From contig JAMQCR010000001.1 of assembly GCA_023702235.1 (NCBI GenBank), positions 2,294,001 to 2,358,000 on the forward strand: DNA of 64,000 bases, in the 5' to 3' direction. Below, piece after piece: positions 57,335 to 64,000 of the stretch. The notes below the pieces were generated by a model, which saw only the letters and a program-made list of their open reading frames with translations, had not been told where the DNA came from and made no database searches. The DNA comes from Neobacillus pocheonensis. Its GTDB lineage: Bacteria > Bacillota > Bacilli > Bacillales > Cytobacillaceae. The translations under genes were made by a program, and so were the position numbers. Position 1 is the stretch's first letter; each line of letters begins with the position of its first letter.

Positions 57335-57654
57335 AGTTTGTTCGCCTCTTTTTTTCAAAGTTTGTGCTTTTATTCACAAACTGTTTTATATATGTATTAT
57401 ACCTCTAATTGACTTGGCCACCTGTGAACTTTTTATTAAGGTTTTTTAAGCGTTTTCATAAAAAACTTCCCAAATGGGTAACGGGTACACTTTAGAGGTG
57501 CAATCAATAAAATAACAAAGGACAAAACTCGGTTGGGCTGCATATGTAATGTCTTTAATAGAAAATAACAATTCAATCTATTATTGAAATTATTCGAATT
57601 GAAAGTTAAGATGAAAGCTAGCGAACTAATGATTAAAAAGGATGTAGAGAAAAC
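57335..57654. other. Intergenic stretch, no gene recognised
   Basis: About 320 bases hold the divergent promoters for the DUF3147 pair and the GNAT gene. I see no structured RNA, repeat or gene in it. Confidence 0.4.
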
Positions 57655-58154
57655 ATGTATGAAGATAAAACTATTAGAGATGCCGTATTAAATGATTTAC
57701 CAACCATTGTTGACATTTACAATTCAACCATAGCGAGCAGAATGGTGACCGCCGATACCCAGCCTGTTTCTGTTGAAAGCCGCGAGCAATGGTTTAACAT
57801 CCATTCCACTGCCCGTCCATTATGGGTTGTTGAAAATCAGGGGGAAATTTGCGCTTGGGTAAGTTTTCAATCCTTCTATGGACGACCTGCGTATAATGCT
57901 ACAGCCGAAATCAGTATTTATATTCATCAGGATTCCAGAGGAAAGAGACTTGGAAAATATCTCATTCAAAAAGCGATCGATGCATGCCCACAACTTCAAA
58001 TTAAAACATTGCTAGGGTTTATTTTTGGTCATAATGAACCAAGTATTAAGCTTTTCACTAGTTTTGGGTTTGAAAAATGGGCCACCTTCCAAATATAGCA
58101 GAATTAGATGGAATCGAAAGGGATTTACTGATCCTTGGAAAAAGAATTTGGTAA
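57655..58154 (+). CDS. GNAT acetyltransferase (phosphinothricin-acetyltransferase-like), frameshift near the end
   Basis: The start TIRDAVLNDLPTIVDIYNST and the segment AEISIYIHQDSRGKRLGKYL (about 88-107, acetyl-CoA site) place it with YwnH/Pat-type GNATs. As written the frame ends at 58098. Adding one G in the run near 58080 gives a natural C-terminus reading HLPNIAELDGIERDLLILG and stopping at 58154, about 166 residues. Members acetylate phosphinothricin or methionine sulfoximine-like amino acids; the substrate here is not known. Confidence 0.82.
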
Positions 58155-58230
58155 TCATCCGGATAAAGGATGTCATCATTTTATGATAAGATAGTAGGAA
58201 AGTAATCAACTAAGAAAAGGAGCACTGATT

Positions 58231-58497
58231 ATGAGTGTACATAAAGCAATTACCCAGCATGTTAATAAACAAAACAGTAGAATCAACGATTTTTTAGCAC
58301 TAGATCAACAAAGAGAATATTATATTGAGGAAGCATTGGAATTATGCAAGCAAGGAAAAGCTTTTGCTACTGATAAAATTAATGAAGTGACCAATCGAAT
58401 TAACGAGCTTGCGAAGCAAGGAATTATCCCATCACGTACGCAAGTGACCAATGAAATGATTCAAGTATACGCCTCAAAATTCAAAGAATCTAACTAA
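58231..58497 (+). CDS. DUF2533 family protein
   Basis: An 88-residue, mostly helical, charged protein that matches the small Bacillus family DUF2533 (SVHKAITQHVNKQNSRINDF near the start). It has AAGGAG upstream and a strong terminator 10 bases after the stop. Function unknown. Confidence 0.7.
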   Translation: MSVHKAITQHVNKQNSRINDFLALDQQREYYIEEALELCKQGKAFATDKINEVTNRINELAKQGIIPSRTQVTNEMIQVYASKFKESN

Positions 58498-58505
58498 AAC
58501 AACTT

Positions 58506-58534
58506 AAAAAGCAGCGGAATCCCGCTGCTTTTTC
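58506..58534. terminator. Bidirectional terminator
   Basis: AAAAAGCAGCGG pairs with CCGCTGCTTTTT around AATC. It serves both the DUF2533 gene and the convergent kimA. Confidence 0.9.
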
Positions 58535-58535
58535 C

Positions 58536-60446
58536 TTATTTCTTCAAATGATAGGGAACTGTCGTAATGACAACATCCTTATGTCTTAACAACCAAAACC
58601 GAAGTAATAGGGCTGTTTGGTTATGCAATAGATTATGCCACCACTTTTTCGGAATAAACTGTGGAATGACAATTTGAATTAGTCCATTGAAATCCTCTTT
58701 TTCTTCGATGACATGAACTAGCCTTGAAAGCGGCTCTAAAACTGACCGATACTTGCTTTTTAATGACACTAAACGACATGGGGTCCCCCACTCCGTCCAT
58801 TTTTCCTCCATATTATGAATTGCATCATCATCAAATCCTACATAAACAGCAATTAATTCATCCTGTGAAATACTCATTGCAAAAGAAAGTGTGTTGTTAA
58901 CTACCCTATGAACACCTGACACTAATACCATTGTGAGTATCTTGTTCGTTTCAGGATGAGTTTTACTGACATCAATCTTTAACTCATTTGAAATGGTTCG
59001 ATAATGTCTTTGGATGGCTATCGAGAACATAATAATCGTTGGAATAACAATGATTACAATCCAAGCACCACTTGTAAATTTCGTTACAGCAAAAATGATC
59101 GCAACAATAGAGGTAATGATCCCACCAAATGTATTTACTCCTAACTTCACTTTCCAATGTGGACCTTTTATCCGTTGCCATCGTTTCATTAACCCGAATT
59201 GCGCAATGGAAAAGGATAGGAAAACACCGATGGCGTATAAAGGGATCAATGCATTGGTGTGTGCTTGAAAGGCAATAATAAGTAAGCTAGCCGTTGCCGC
59301 AAGAGCAATAATTCCATTTGAATAGCCTAAACGGTCCCCACGGTTTGTAAACCCACGAGGTAAAAACCCATCTCCAGCTACGATTGCGGCTAACTGCGAA
59401 AATCCCGTAAAAGTTGAATTTGCTGCTAAAATCAGAACAACAAATGTGAACCAAATGATCATTTGATATAAAATGCCATGACCAAAATAAATGGCCGTAA
59501 TTTGCGATAACATCGTATTATGCTCATTTGGTGAAATACCCTGCACATACAGATGAAAGGAGAATCCTAACAAGGTTATGGAAGTAACGATACCAAGAGC
59601 GATATAGGTTTTAATTGCATTTTTCTGTTGTGGAGCTCGAAAAATGGGTACGGAATTGGAAATGGTTTCTATTCCAGTTAATGCTGAACACGCGGAACTA
59701 AATGCTTTTAATAAAAGTAATGTACTCAATCCTTTAGGAACGGTGCCAAAAGGAGGAGTAGATGCTTGGACAAATCCATATCTAAATTCATGAAAAAATC
59801 CAGCACCGATTAAGAGAAGCATACAAAGCATAAAGCCAATCGTCGGCCAGGCAAATATTTTAGCCGATTCTGCTACCCCACGTAAATTAACAACCAATAA
59901 TATAAATACACAGAGTATCGCAAGAACCGTTTCATACGGACTTACGACCGGATAGGCTGAAGATACCGCCTCAAGAGCAGCTGACACTGAAACTGCCACC
60001 GTTAAAATGTAGTCAACTAATAAGGAGCTTGAGGCAATTAACGAAACCCATTGCTGTTTATAATTATCCTTTGCAATCGCATAGGCTCCGCCGCCATTTG
60101 GGTAAGCTAAAATCCCCATAATATAGGAAACAATTAAAATAGCAAGAAGAAGTATGGTTGAAATCGTAATAGGGATAATATACCATTTGGCTTCTGAACC
60201 AAGTCCTATAAGTTCCGTTATCCCCGATTCAGGACCGTAAGAAACAGATGAATAAAGGTCAGCAGCAAGGATTGGCAAGGCAATAAACCAAAGTAATTTA
60301 TTGTGTGTTGCATTTAATTCTGCCGTCCTCATTGGTCTCCCTATTAAAATACGTTTGACACTATTAAAATTAGAAATGGAATACCAAATCGCGATTAATG
60401 CCACAATAAATAAAATTAGGTCCAGTATATCTGATGGATGCTTCAC
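58536..60446 (-). CDS. kimA: Potassium transporter KimA (YdaO type)
   Basis: High-affinity K+/H+ symporter of the APC superfamily. The 636 residues hold twelve membrane helices up to about 475 (YSSVSYGPESGITE near 65-78, PNGGGAYAIAKDNY near 114-127, ACSALTGIETISNSVPIF near 257), then a cytosolic domain of about 150 residues that in KimA mediates control by c-di-AMP. The gene starts at GTG after AAGAAGGGAT. Its leader is a ydaO-type riboswitch, which supports kimA over other APC transporters. Confidence 0.9.
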   Translation of the reverse strand: MKHPSDILDLILFIVALIAIWYSISNFNSVKRILIGRPMRTAELNATHNKLLWFIALPILAADLYSSVSYGPESGITELIGLGSEAKWYIIPITISTILLLAILIVSYIMGILAYPNGGGAYAIAKDNYKQQWVSLIASSSLLVDYILTVAVSVSAALEAVSSAYPVVSPYETVLAILCVFILLVVNLRGVAESAKIFAWPTIGFMLCMLLLIGAGFFHEFRYGFVQASTPPFGTVPKGLSTLLLLKAFSSACSALTGIETISNSVPIFRAPQQKNAIKTYIALGIVTSITLLGFSFHLYVQGISPNEHNTMLSQITAIYFGHGILYQMIIWFTFVVLILAANSTFTGFSQLAAIVAGDGFLPRGFTNRGDRLGYSNGIIALAATASLLIIAFQAHTNALIPLYAIGVFLSFSIAQFGLMKRWQRIKGPHWKVKLGVNTFGGIITSIVAIIFAVTKFTSGAWIVIIVIPTIIMFSIAIQRHYRTISNELKIDVSKTHPETNKILTMVLVSGVHRVVNNTLSFAMSISQDELIAVYVGFDDDAIHNMEEKWTEWGTPCRLVSLKSKYRSVLEPLSRLVHVIEEKEDFNGLIQIVIPQFIPKKWWHNLLHNQTALLLRFWLLRHKDVVITTVPYHLKK

Positions 60447-60471
60447 AATTTATCCCTTCTTCTTTAAAAAT

Positions 60472-60502
60472 AAAAAAACACTAAGCTTTACTTAGTGTTT
60501 TT
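60472..60502 (-). terminator. Terminator of the riboswitch expression platform
   Basis: On the minus strand AAAAACACTAAGT pairs with GCTTAGTGTTTTT, followed by more T. It lies between the riboswitch aptamer and kimA, where ligand binding would favour termination. Confidence 0.9.
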
Positions 60503-60514
60503 AGGATACACGAC

Positions 60515-60655
60515 TAAAGTAAACCTCCTCTCTAAATGCTTACGAGGTTAGCTGTCGGATTCGGGCTTAAAGAGTTGCCCTACCTTTTACAAGGATTCAC
60601 CCCAAATAGGTGGTTCCCCCGCTCTTTTTACAGATTAAGCAAATAAGGTTATTTA
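60515..60655 (-). ncRNA. ydaO/yuaA c-di-AMP riboswitch
   Basis: Read on the minus strand, conserved blocks appear in family order: GCTTAATCTG, then AGAGCGGGGGAACC, TTTGGGGTGAATCC, GTAGGGC, AAGCCCGAATCCGACAGCTA and ACCTCGTAAGC. These are the core of the ydaO aptamer that binds two c-di-AMP molecules. A terminator follows, then kimA. High c-di-AMP, a sign of ample potassium, would stop transcription. Confidence 0.95.
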
Positions 60656-60842
60656 TGTTTTTATGATTTATATATTGTAATATAGTCGCATAAAAGATAC
60701 TTGTAAAGTATTTTTTTCACGCTTGAAAAAAATTTTATTAAACGGATAAATTGGTACTTGGGCTAGTTTCACCACCCTGTAGCATCGGTAGTCCACAACA
60801 ACCAAAACCAAGCCCCGGTAAGAAGGTGAATAGAAATTATTT
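60656..60842. other. Stretch between sigX and the riboswitch
   Basis: It should hold the kimA promoter on the minus strand. The space directly after sigX, where rsiX lies in B. subtilis, contains no reading frame of anti-sigma size. Confidence 0.5.
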
Positions 60843-61370
60843 TTATACAGCCATTTCGTTTTTTCGAGAAATTTCCATAAGATTTTTTAACTGTTTGATG
60901 GCACGATGCTGTGTAGTTTTAACCTTACTTTCCTTCCATCCCAACACTTCTGCCGTTTCATTTATGGATAGCTCCTGAATATAACGAAGGACAATCACAC
61001 TCTTTTGGTCAACCGTACATTTTTCTAGACATTGGTACAATCGTTTCGACTCTTCCTTGTGAAAAGTAATTTCATCTGGCAACGGTGACTCATCTTTCAT
61101 TTGGTGGGCAGGACTTTCAAATGGATCAACTATCCATTGCTTCCACCCTTTTTGTTTCCGAAAAAAATCAATAGCGACATTTCGAGCAATGGCAAATAGC
61201 CATGTCTTCTCACTACTGTCACCTTTAAATTGCTGATACGATTTTAGAACCCGTATGTATACTTCCTGAACAAGGTCTTCTGCTTGCTCGTGGTTATGAA
61301 CCATATAGTAGATAAAATTAAAAAGATCATGATGATATTTTTTATATAAATTATTAAAGATATCTTCCAT
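60843..61370 (-). CDS. sigX: ECF sigma factor SigX
   Basis: Extracytoplasmic-function sigma factor, 175 residues. Region 2 reads LYKKYHHDLFNFIYYMVHNH and EDLVQEVYIRVLKSY, then TWLFAIARNVAIDFFRKQ. Region 4 has VIVLRYIQELSINETAEVLG and SKVKTTQHRAIKQL. It follows B. subtilis SigX, which controls cell-surface charge and resistance to cationic peptides. In B. subtilis the anti-sigma gene rsiX follows directly. Here it does not. Confidence 0.88.
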   Translation of the reverse strand: MEDIFNNLYKKYHHDLFNFIYYMVHNHEQAEDLVQEVYIRVLKSYQQFKGDSSEKTWLFAIARNVAIDFFRKQKGWKQWIVDPFESPAHQMKDESPLPDEITFHKEESKRLYQCLEKCTVDQKSVIVLRYIQELSINETAEVLGWKESKVKTTQHRAIKQLKNLMEISRKNEMAV

Positions 61371-61730
61371 AGGCTATCTCACCTCTTAACTATTCATCAC
61401 ACGAGCACATGTAGGGAATACACTCCCTACTTTCTAACATATTTAACTTAAATCTTTCTTAACATATATACTTTTAAAAAAAGAAAGGTTTCAATCCTTT
61501 TAAAACATTACATAGTTTTTGTTACAGAATTGCAACTATTTTTGTAATTTTTATCTACTTTCTTGGATCAAAAACTCCATTATATTTTAAAATCTTGATG
61601 ATAAAAAAAGATTTCCAACAATGCATTATTCCAAAAGTATACAAAATCTTGTAGTATATGTATTGGAATATATTTTTTACGTTAATAATTATGGAAAGAT
61701 AAATTTTTAAAAAAGAGCGGGAGATACTAT
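61371..61730. other. Divergent promoter region of sigX and the histidine kinase gene
   Basis: About 360 very AT-rich bases. It provides AGAGGTGAG for sigX and GAGCGGGAG for the kinase gene. No autoregulatory SigX promoter or other operator was identified with confidence. Confidence 0.4.
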
Positions 61731-63398
61731 ATGAGGAAAAAAAAGCTAGTATTTTTGTACTTTATTGCTAGTTTTATTTGGATATACGGAACAAATTATT
61801 TAATTGAACTATATATCCCTACTTCGTTTATTGAAATCGTTGAGCGATCGAAGGAGTTTTTTTATGTGCTGGTCACGGGTGGAGCCATCTATTTTTTCAT
61901 GAGCAAAACGGAAGAACTACAAGCGTCCAAAAAGGATGAAAAACGGCTAGCTACTTTAATCAATGCCATGGTGGATTTTGTTAACTTTAAAGACGGTGAA
62001 GGCCGATGGATTGAAGCCAATGAATACGGGTTACATGTGTTTCAGCTTGAAGGTGTTGATTATCGAGGAAAAAAAGACTCTGAATTAGCCGAGTATACAG
62101 ATTTTTATGCTGATGCACTTCGCTATTGTGAAATTTCAGACGAAGAAACATGGAAAAACGGAACGGTTACTTATTGTGAAGAAATACTGCCAGTTCCTGA
62201 TGGAACCACAAAAACATTCGATACCATTAAAGTTCCACTTTACCATGAAGATGGCAGTCGTCAGGGGCTGGTTATTATTGGCCGAGATATAACTGACAGA
62301 AAAAATATGGCTCGACAGTTAGCTGAAAGCCAGCAGCGATACAAATCATTATTTGAATTCAATCCAGATATCGTCTACATGCTGGATTTAAATAGTGTTA
62401 TTACAAATCTTAACCCGCAATTCGAGGTCATAACAGGTTATCGTCCTGAAAAACTGATTGGCAGAAACATCGTTCCCTTTATCCCAAAAAACCGCAAAAA
62501 AGAAGTATTAGATATCATCTCAACGGTTCAAACCGATAAAAAGACCTGCATGATTGAGATTGATCTTAAACATGCTAACGGCGGCTTTATAACCCTGCAA
62601 TTTACATCCCTTCCGATTGTTGTTGATGGACAAATTGCCGGAATTATTGGTTATGGAAGAGATGTTACGACTTTAAGGCAAACAGAAGAACGCTTAAGAA
62701 GAACGGAGAAGCTTTCTGTAGTGGGTGAACTTTCCGCCAGTGTAGCCCATGAAATACGGAATCCCCTTACCTCTTTAAAAGGGTTTGTACAGATTTTACA
62801 AGTGGAAGATGAGAAGCACCAATTTTATTATCAGATCATGTTGGATGAGTTAAATCGCATCAACCACATTGTCGGCGAGCTTTTGCTATTAGCGAAACCT
62901 CAGCATTTAAAATATACGAAAGCGGATATTCAAAAAATATTATATGATGTCATCTCGTTATTAGGCACGGAAGCAAGCCTTTATAATGTTCAAATTGAAT
63001 TCTATTTTCCTGAAAAAGAAATATGGATTGAATGTGAACCCAATCAATTGAAGCAACTATTTATTAATGTAATAAAAAATGCCATTGAAGCGAATAAAAG
63101 TGGTGGTTCCATTTGGATAACGCTTGATCCTTTAGCGAAAGATCGAATCTCCATTACCGTTAAAGACAATGGCTGTGGGATTTCGCAAGAACGATTAACA
63201 AGAATTGGCGAACCCTTTTACTCTTCAAAAGAAAAAGGAACTGGATTAGGTTTAACAGTCAGCTTTAAAATCGTCGAATCTCATAACGGATCAATCCAAT
63301 TTGATAGTGAAATAAGTGAAGGAACATCTGTTCATATTGAGCTGCCCGTACAACAAAGCCGTTCTACTGTTGGCGTCCATTCAAAACATGCTGTTTAA
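61731..63398 (+). CDS. PAS-domain sensor histidine kinase (sporulation-kinase type)
   Basis: A 555-residue kinase with two N-terminal membrane helices (about 5-22 and 41-56), two PAS domains (about 75-195 and 205-325), then HisKA and ATPase domains. The phospho-acceptor is in SVAHEIRNPLTSLKGFVQIL, and the ATP site shows NVIKNAIEAN, DNGCGI and GTGLGL. No response regulator is next to it, which is typical of Spo0F-directed sporulation kinases. The HisKA resembles KinA/KinE types, so entry into sporulation is a plausible role. Confidence 0.85.
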   Translation: MRKKKLVFLYFIASFIWIYGTNYLIELYIPTSFIEIVERSKEFFYVLVTGGAIYFFMSKTEELQASKKDEKRLATLINAMVDFVNFKDGEGRWIEANEYGLHVFQLEGVDYRGKKDSELAEYTDFYADALRYCEISDEETWKNGTVTYCEEILPVPDGTTKTFDTIKVPLYHEDGSRQGLVIIGRDITDRKNMARQLAESQQRYKSLFEFNPDIVYMLDLNSVITNLNPQFEVITGYRPEKLIGRNIVPFIPKNRKKEVLDIISTVQTDKKTCMIEIDLKHANGGFITLQFTSLPIVVDGQIAGIIGYGRDVTTLRQTEERLRRTEKLSVVGELSASVAHEIRNPLTSLKGFVQILQVEDEKHQFYYQIMLDELNRINHIVGELLLLAKPQHLKYTKADIQKILYDVISLLGTEASLYNVQIEFYFPEKEIWIECEPNQLKQLFINVIKNAIEANKSGGSIWITLDPLAKDRISITVKDNGCGISQERLTRIGEPFYSSKEKGTGLGLTVSFKIVESHNGSIQFDSEISEGTSVHIELPVQQSRSTVGVHSKHAV

Positions 63399-63402
63399 CT
63401 AA

Positions 63403-63455
63403 GATCATAAAAACCTGCATTTGTTGTAAAAAACAAATGCAGGTTTTTTATGATC
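63403..63455. terminator. Long bidirectional terminator hairpin
   Basis: AAAACCTGCATTTGTT pairs with AACAAATGCAGGTTTT around a short loop, extended on both sides by ATCATA/TATGAT. It separates the kinase gene from the convergent germination gene. Confidence 0.9.
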
Positions 63456-63513
63456 GTAGATTTAACTTTGATTATTCAAACACTTTTTTGTTTATTGCCA
63501 AAAAAAGCCCGCA

Positions 63514-64000
63514 TCAGGACGAGCTTGATTGTTTCTTTCTATTCCGAAAAAAGGCAATGATGAGTAACATGCATGGAATGACAATTTGAAAAGGCCAATG
63601 CAAATAAACCGGTACAAACTTCAAACCTTCTTCAATATGCTCCGCATAACTAGAGGCAATCGTCACGGAAGAACATAATATGATAAAACCGATTGGAAAA
63701 CCAAGCTTCCGTTGGTTTTTAAAATTAAAAATATCTGCAGCACCAGCAACTGCGGCATAGTAAAAAATGACTATTTTAAAAAACCCGCCGATTACTAAAT
63801 AAAGCATAAAAAATACATCGAGCCGCTCAATAAACCCCAATTGGATTTTGGAAATTGTGCTTAACAAGGGGAAAGTAGACCGTGTAAAAAGATCTACACC
63901 TAATGTAGCAATATCAACCACTGCCGTAATTGTAATATTAATACCGCTTAAAATCATCCCACCAAGGCAGACCCTCCTAACTTTTTTTTGGTCGTTTATG
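63514..64000 (-). CDS. GerAB-type spore germination permease, C-terminal part
   Basis: The frame enters from the right edge (DQKKVRRVCLGGMILSGINI) and runs to the stop at 63514, about 160 residues. It has four hydrophobic helices and segments typical for the APC-like GerAB subunit (LGVDLFTRSTFPLLSTISKI, ERLDVFFMLYLVIGGFFKI). GerAB is the inner-membrane subunit of nutrient germinant receptors in the spore. Partner genes gerAA and gerAC would be expected beyond the edge. Confidence 0.87.
   Translation of the reverse strand, partial: INDQKKVRRVCLGGMILSGINITITAVVDIATLGVDLFTRSTFPLLSTISKIQLGFIERLDVFFMLYLVIGGFFKIVIFYYAAVAGAADIFNFKNQRKLGFPIGFIILCSSVTIASSYAEHIEEGLKFVPVYLHWPFQIVIPCMLLIIAFFRNRKKQSSSS

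Noticed and set aside
58536..60446. Generic amino acid permease for the gene at 58536.
   Set aside because: The ydaO riboswitch leader, the length and the C-terminal cytosolic domain fit KimA better.

Overview
The window reads as chromosome of a low-GC, endospore-forming member of the Bacillaceae. The evidence is spore genes (coat transglutaminase Tgl, a CgeB-like glycosyltransferase, a GerAB-type permease, a sporulation-type histidine kinase), the Bacillus-type genes sigX, steT and kimA, and strong AGGAGG ribosome binding sites. A genus cannot be fixed from the sequence alone.

Layout. 1-9.9 kb holds a de novo purine block on the minus strand (purK-purC-purS-purQ-purL-purM-purN, running off the left edge), a divergent purF and an argininosuccinate-lyase family gene. 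10-16.6 kb holds a HipA-like kinase and a spore-surface group: collagen-like protein, two glycosyltransferases, polysaccharide deacetylase and transglutaminase. 16.8-24.6 kb is mixed housekeeping: two transporters, TerD, MOSC, YqcI/YcgG, CsoR-CopZ and a DNA glycosylase. 24.8-30.3 kb is one operon that matches the known route converting D-amino acids to L-amino acids through N-acyl intermediates: RpiR regulator, M20 deacylase, amino-acid permease, GNAT acyltransferase, N-acylamino acid racemase. 32-36.6 kb is urate catabolism: hydroxyisourate hydrolase, uricase, OHCU decarboxylase, an M20 hydrolase and allantoate amidohydrolase. 37-43 kb is cell envelope and pyrophosphate: LTA-synthase type enzyme, L,D-transpeptidase, PpaC. 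44-56.4 kb is a lipid and acyl-CoA region: Fe-alcohol dehydrogenase, an aldehyde-dehydrogenase remnant, an R2-like ligand-binding oxidase, two acyl-CoA ligases, an MBL hydrolase, thiolase, two SDRs, split MaoC hydratases and acyl-CoA dehydrogenases. Two 20-bp palindromes that look like one regulator's operator lie there. 56.6-64 kb holds DUF3147 membrane proteins, a GNAT, kimA behind a ydaO-type c-di-AMP riboswitch, sigX without rsiX, a PAS histidine kinase and a partial GerAB.

A striking property is about twenty single-base frameshifts in nineteen otherwise well-conserved genes, many in short homopolymers. I read these as sequencing or assembly error rather than mass gene decay, so the affected genes are listed at full corrected span. 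A few other loci look broken in a different way, by loss of internal or terminal segments: an alpha/beta hydrolase, a Dph6-like ATPase, an aldehyde dehydrogenase, an acyl-CoA dehydrogenase and an MFS fragment.

The most interesting material is the D-amino-acid operon, the R2lox/fatty-acid locus with its shared palindromes, the spore-surface group with a nearly pure Gly-Leu-Thr collagen-like repeat, and a dispersed palindromic intergenic repeat.
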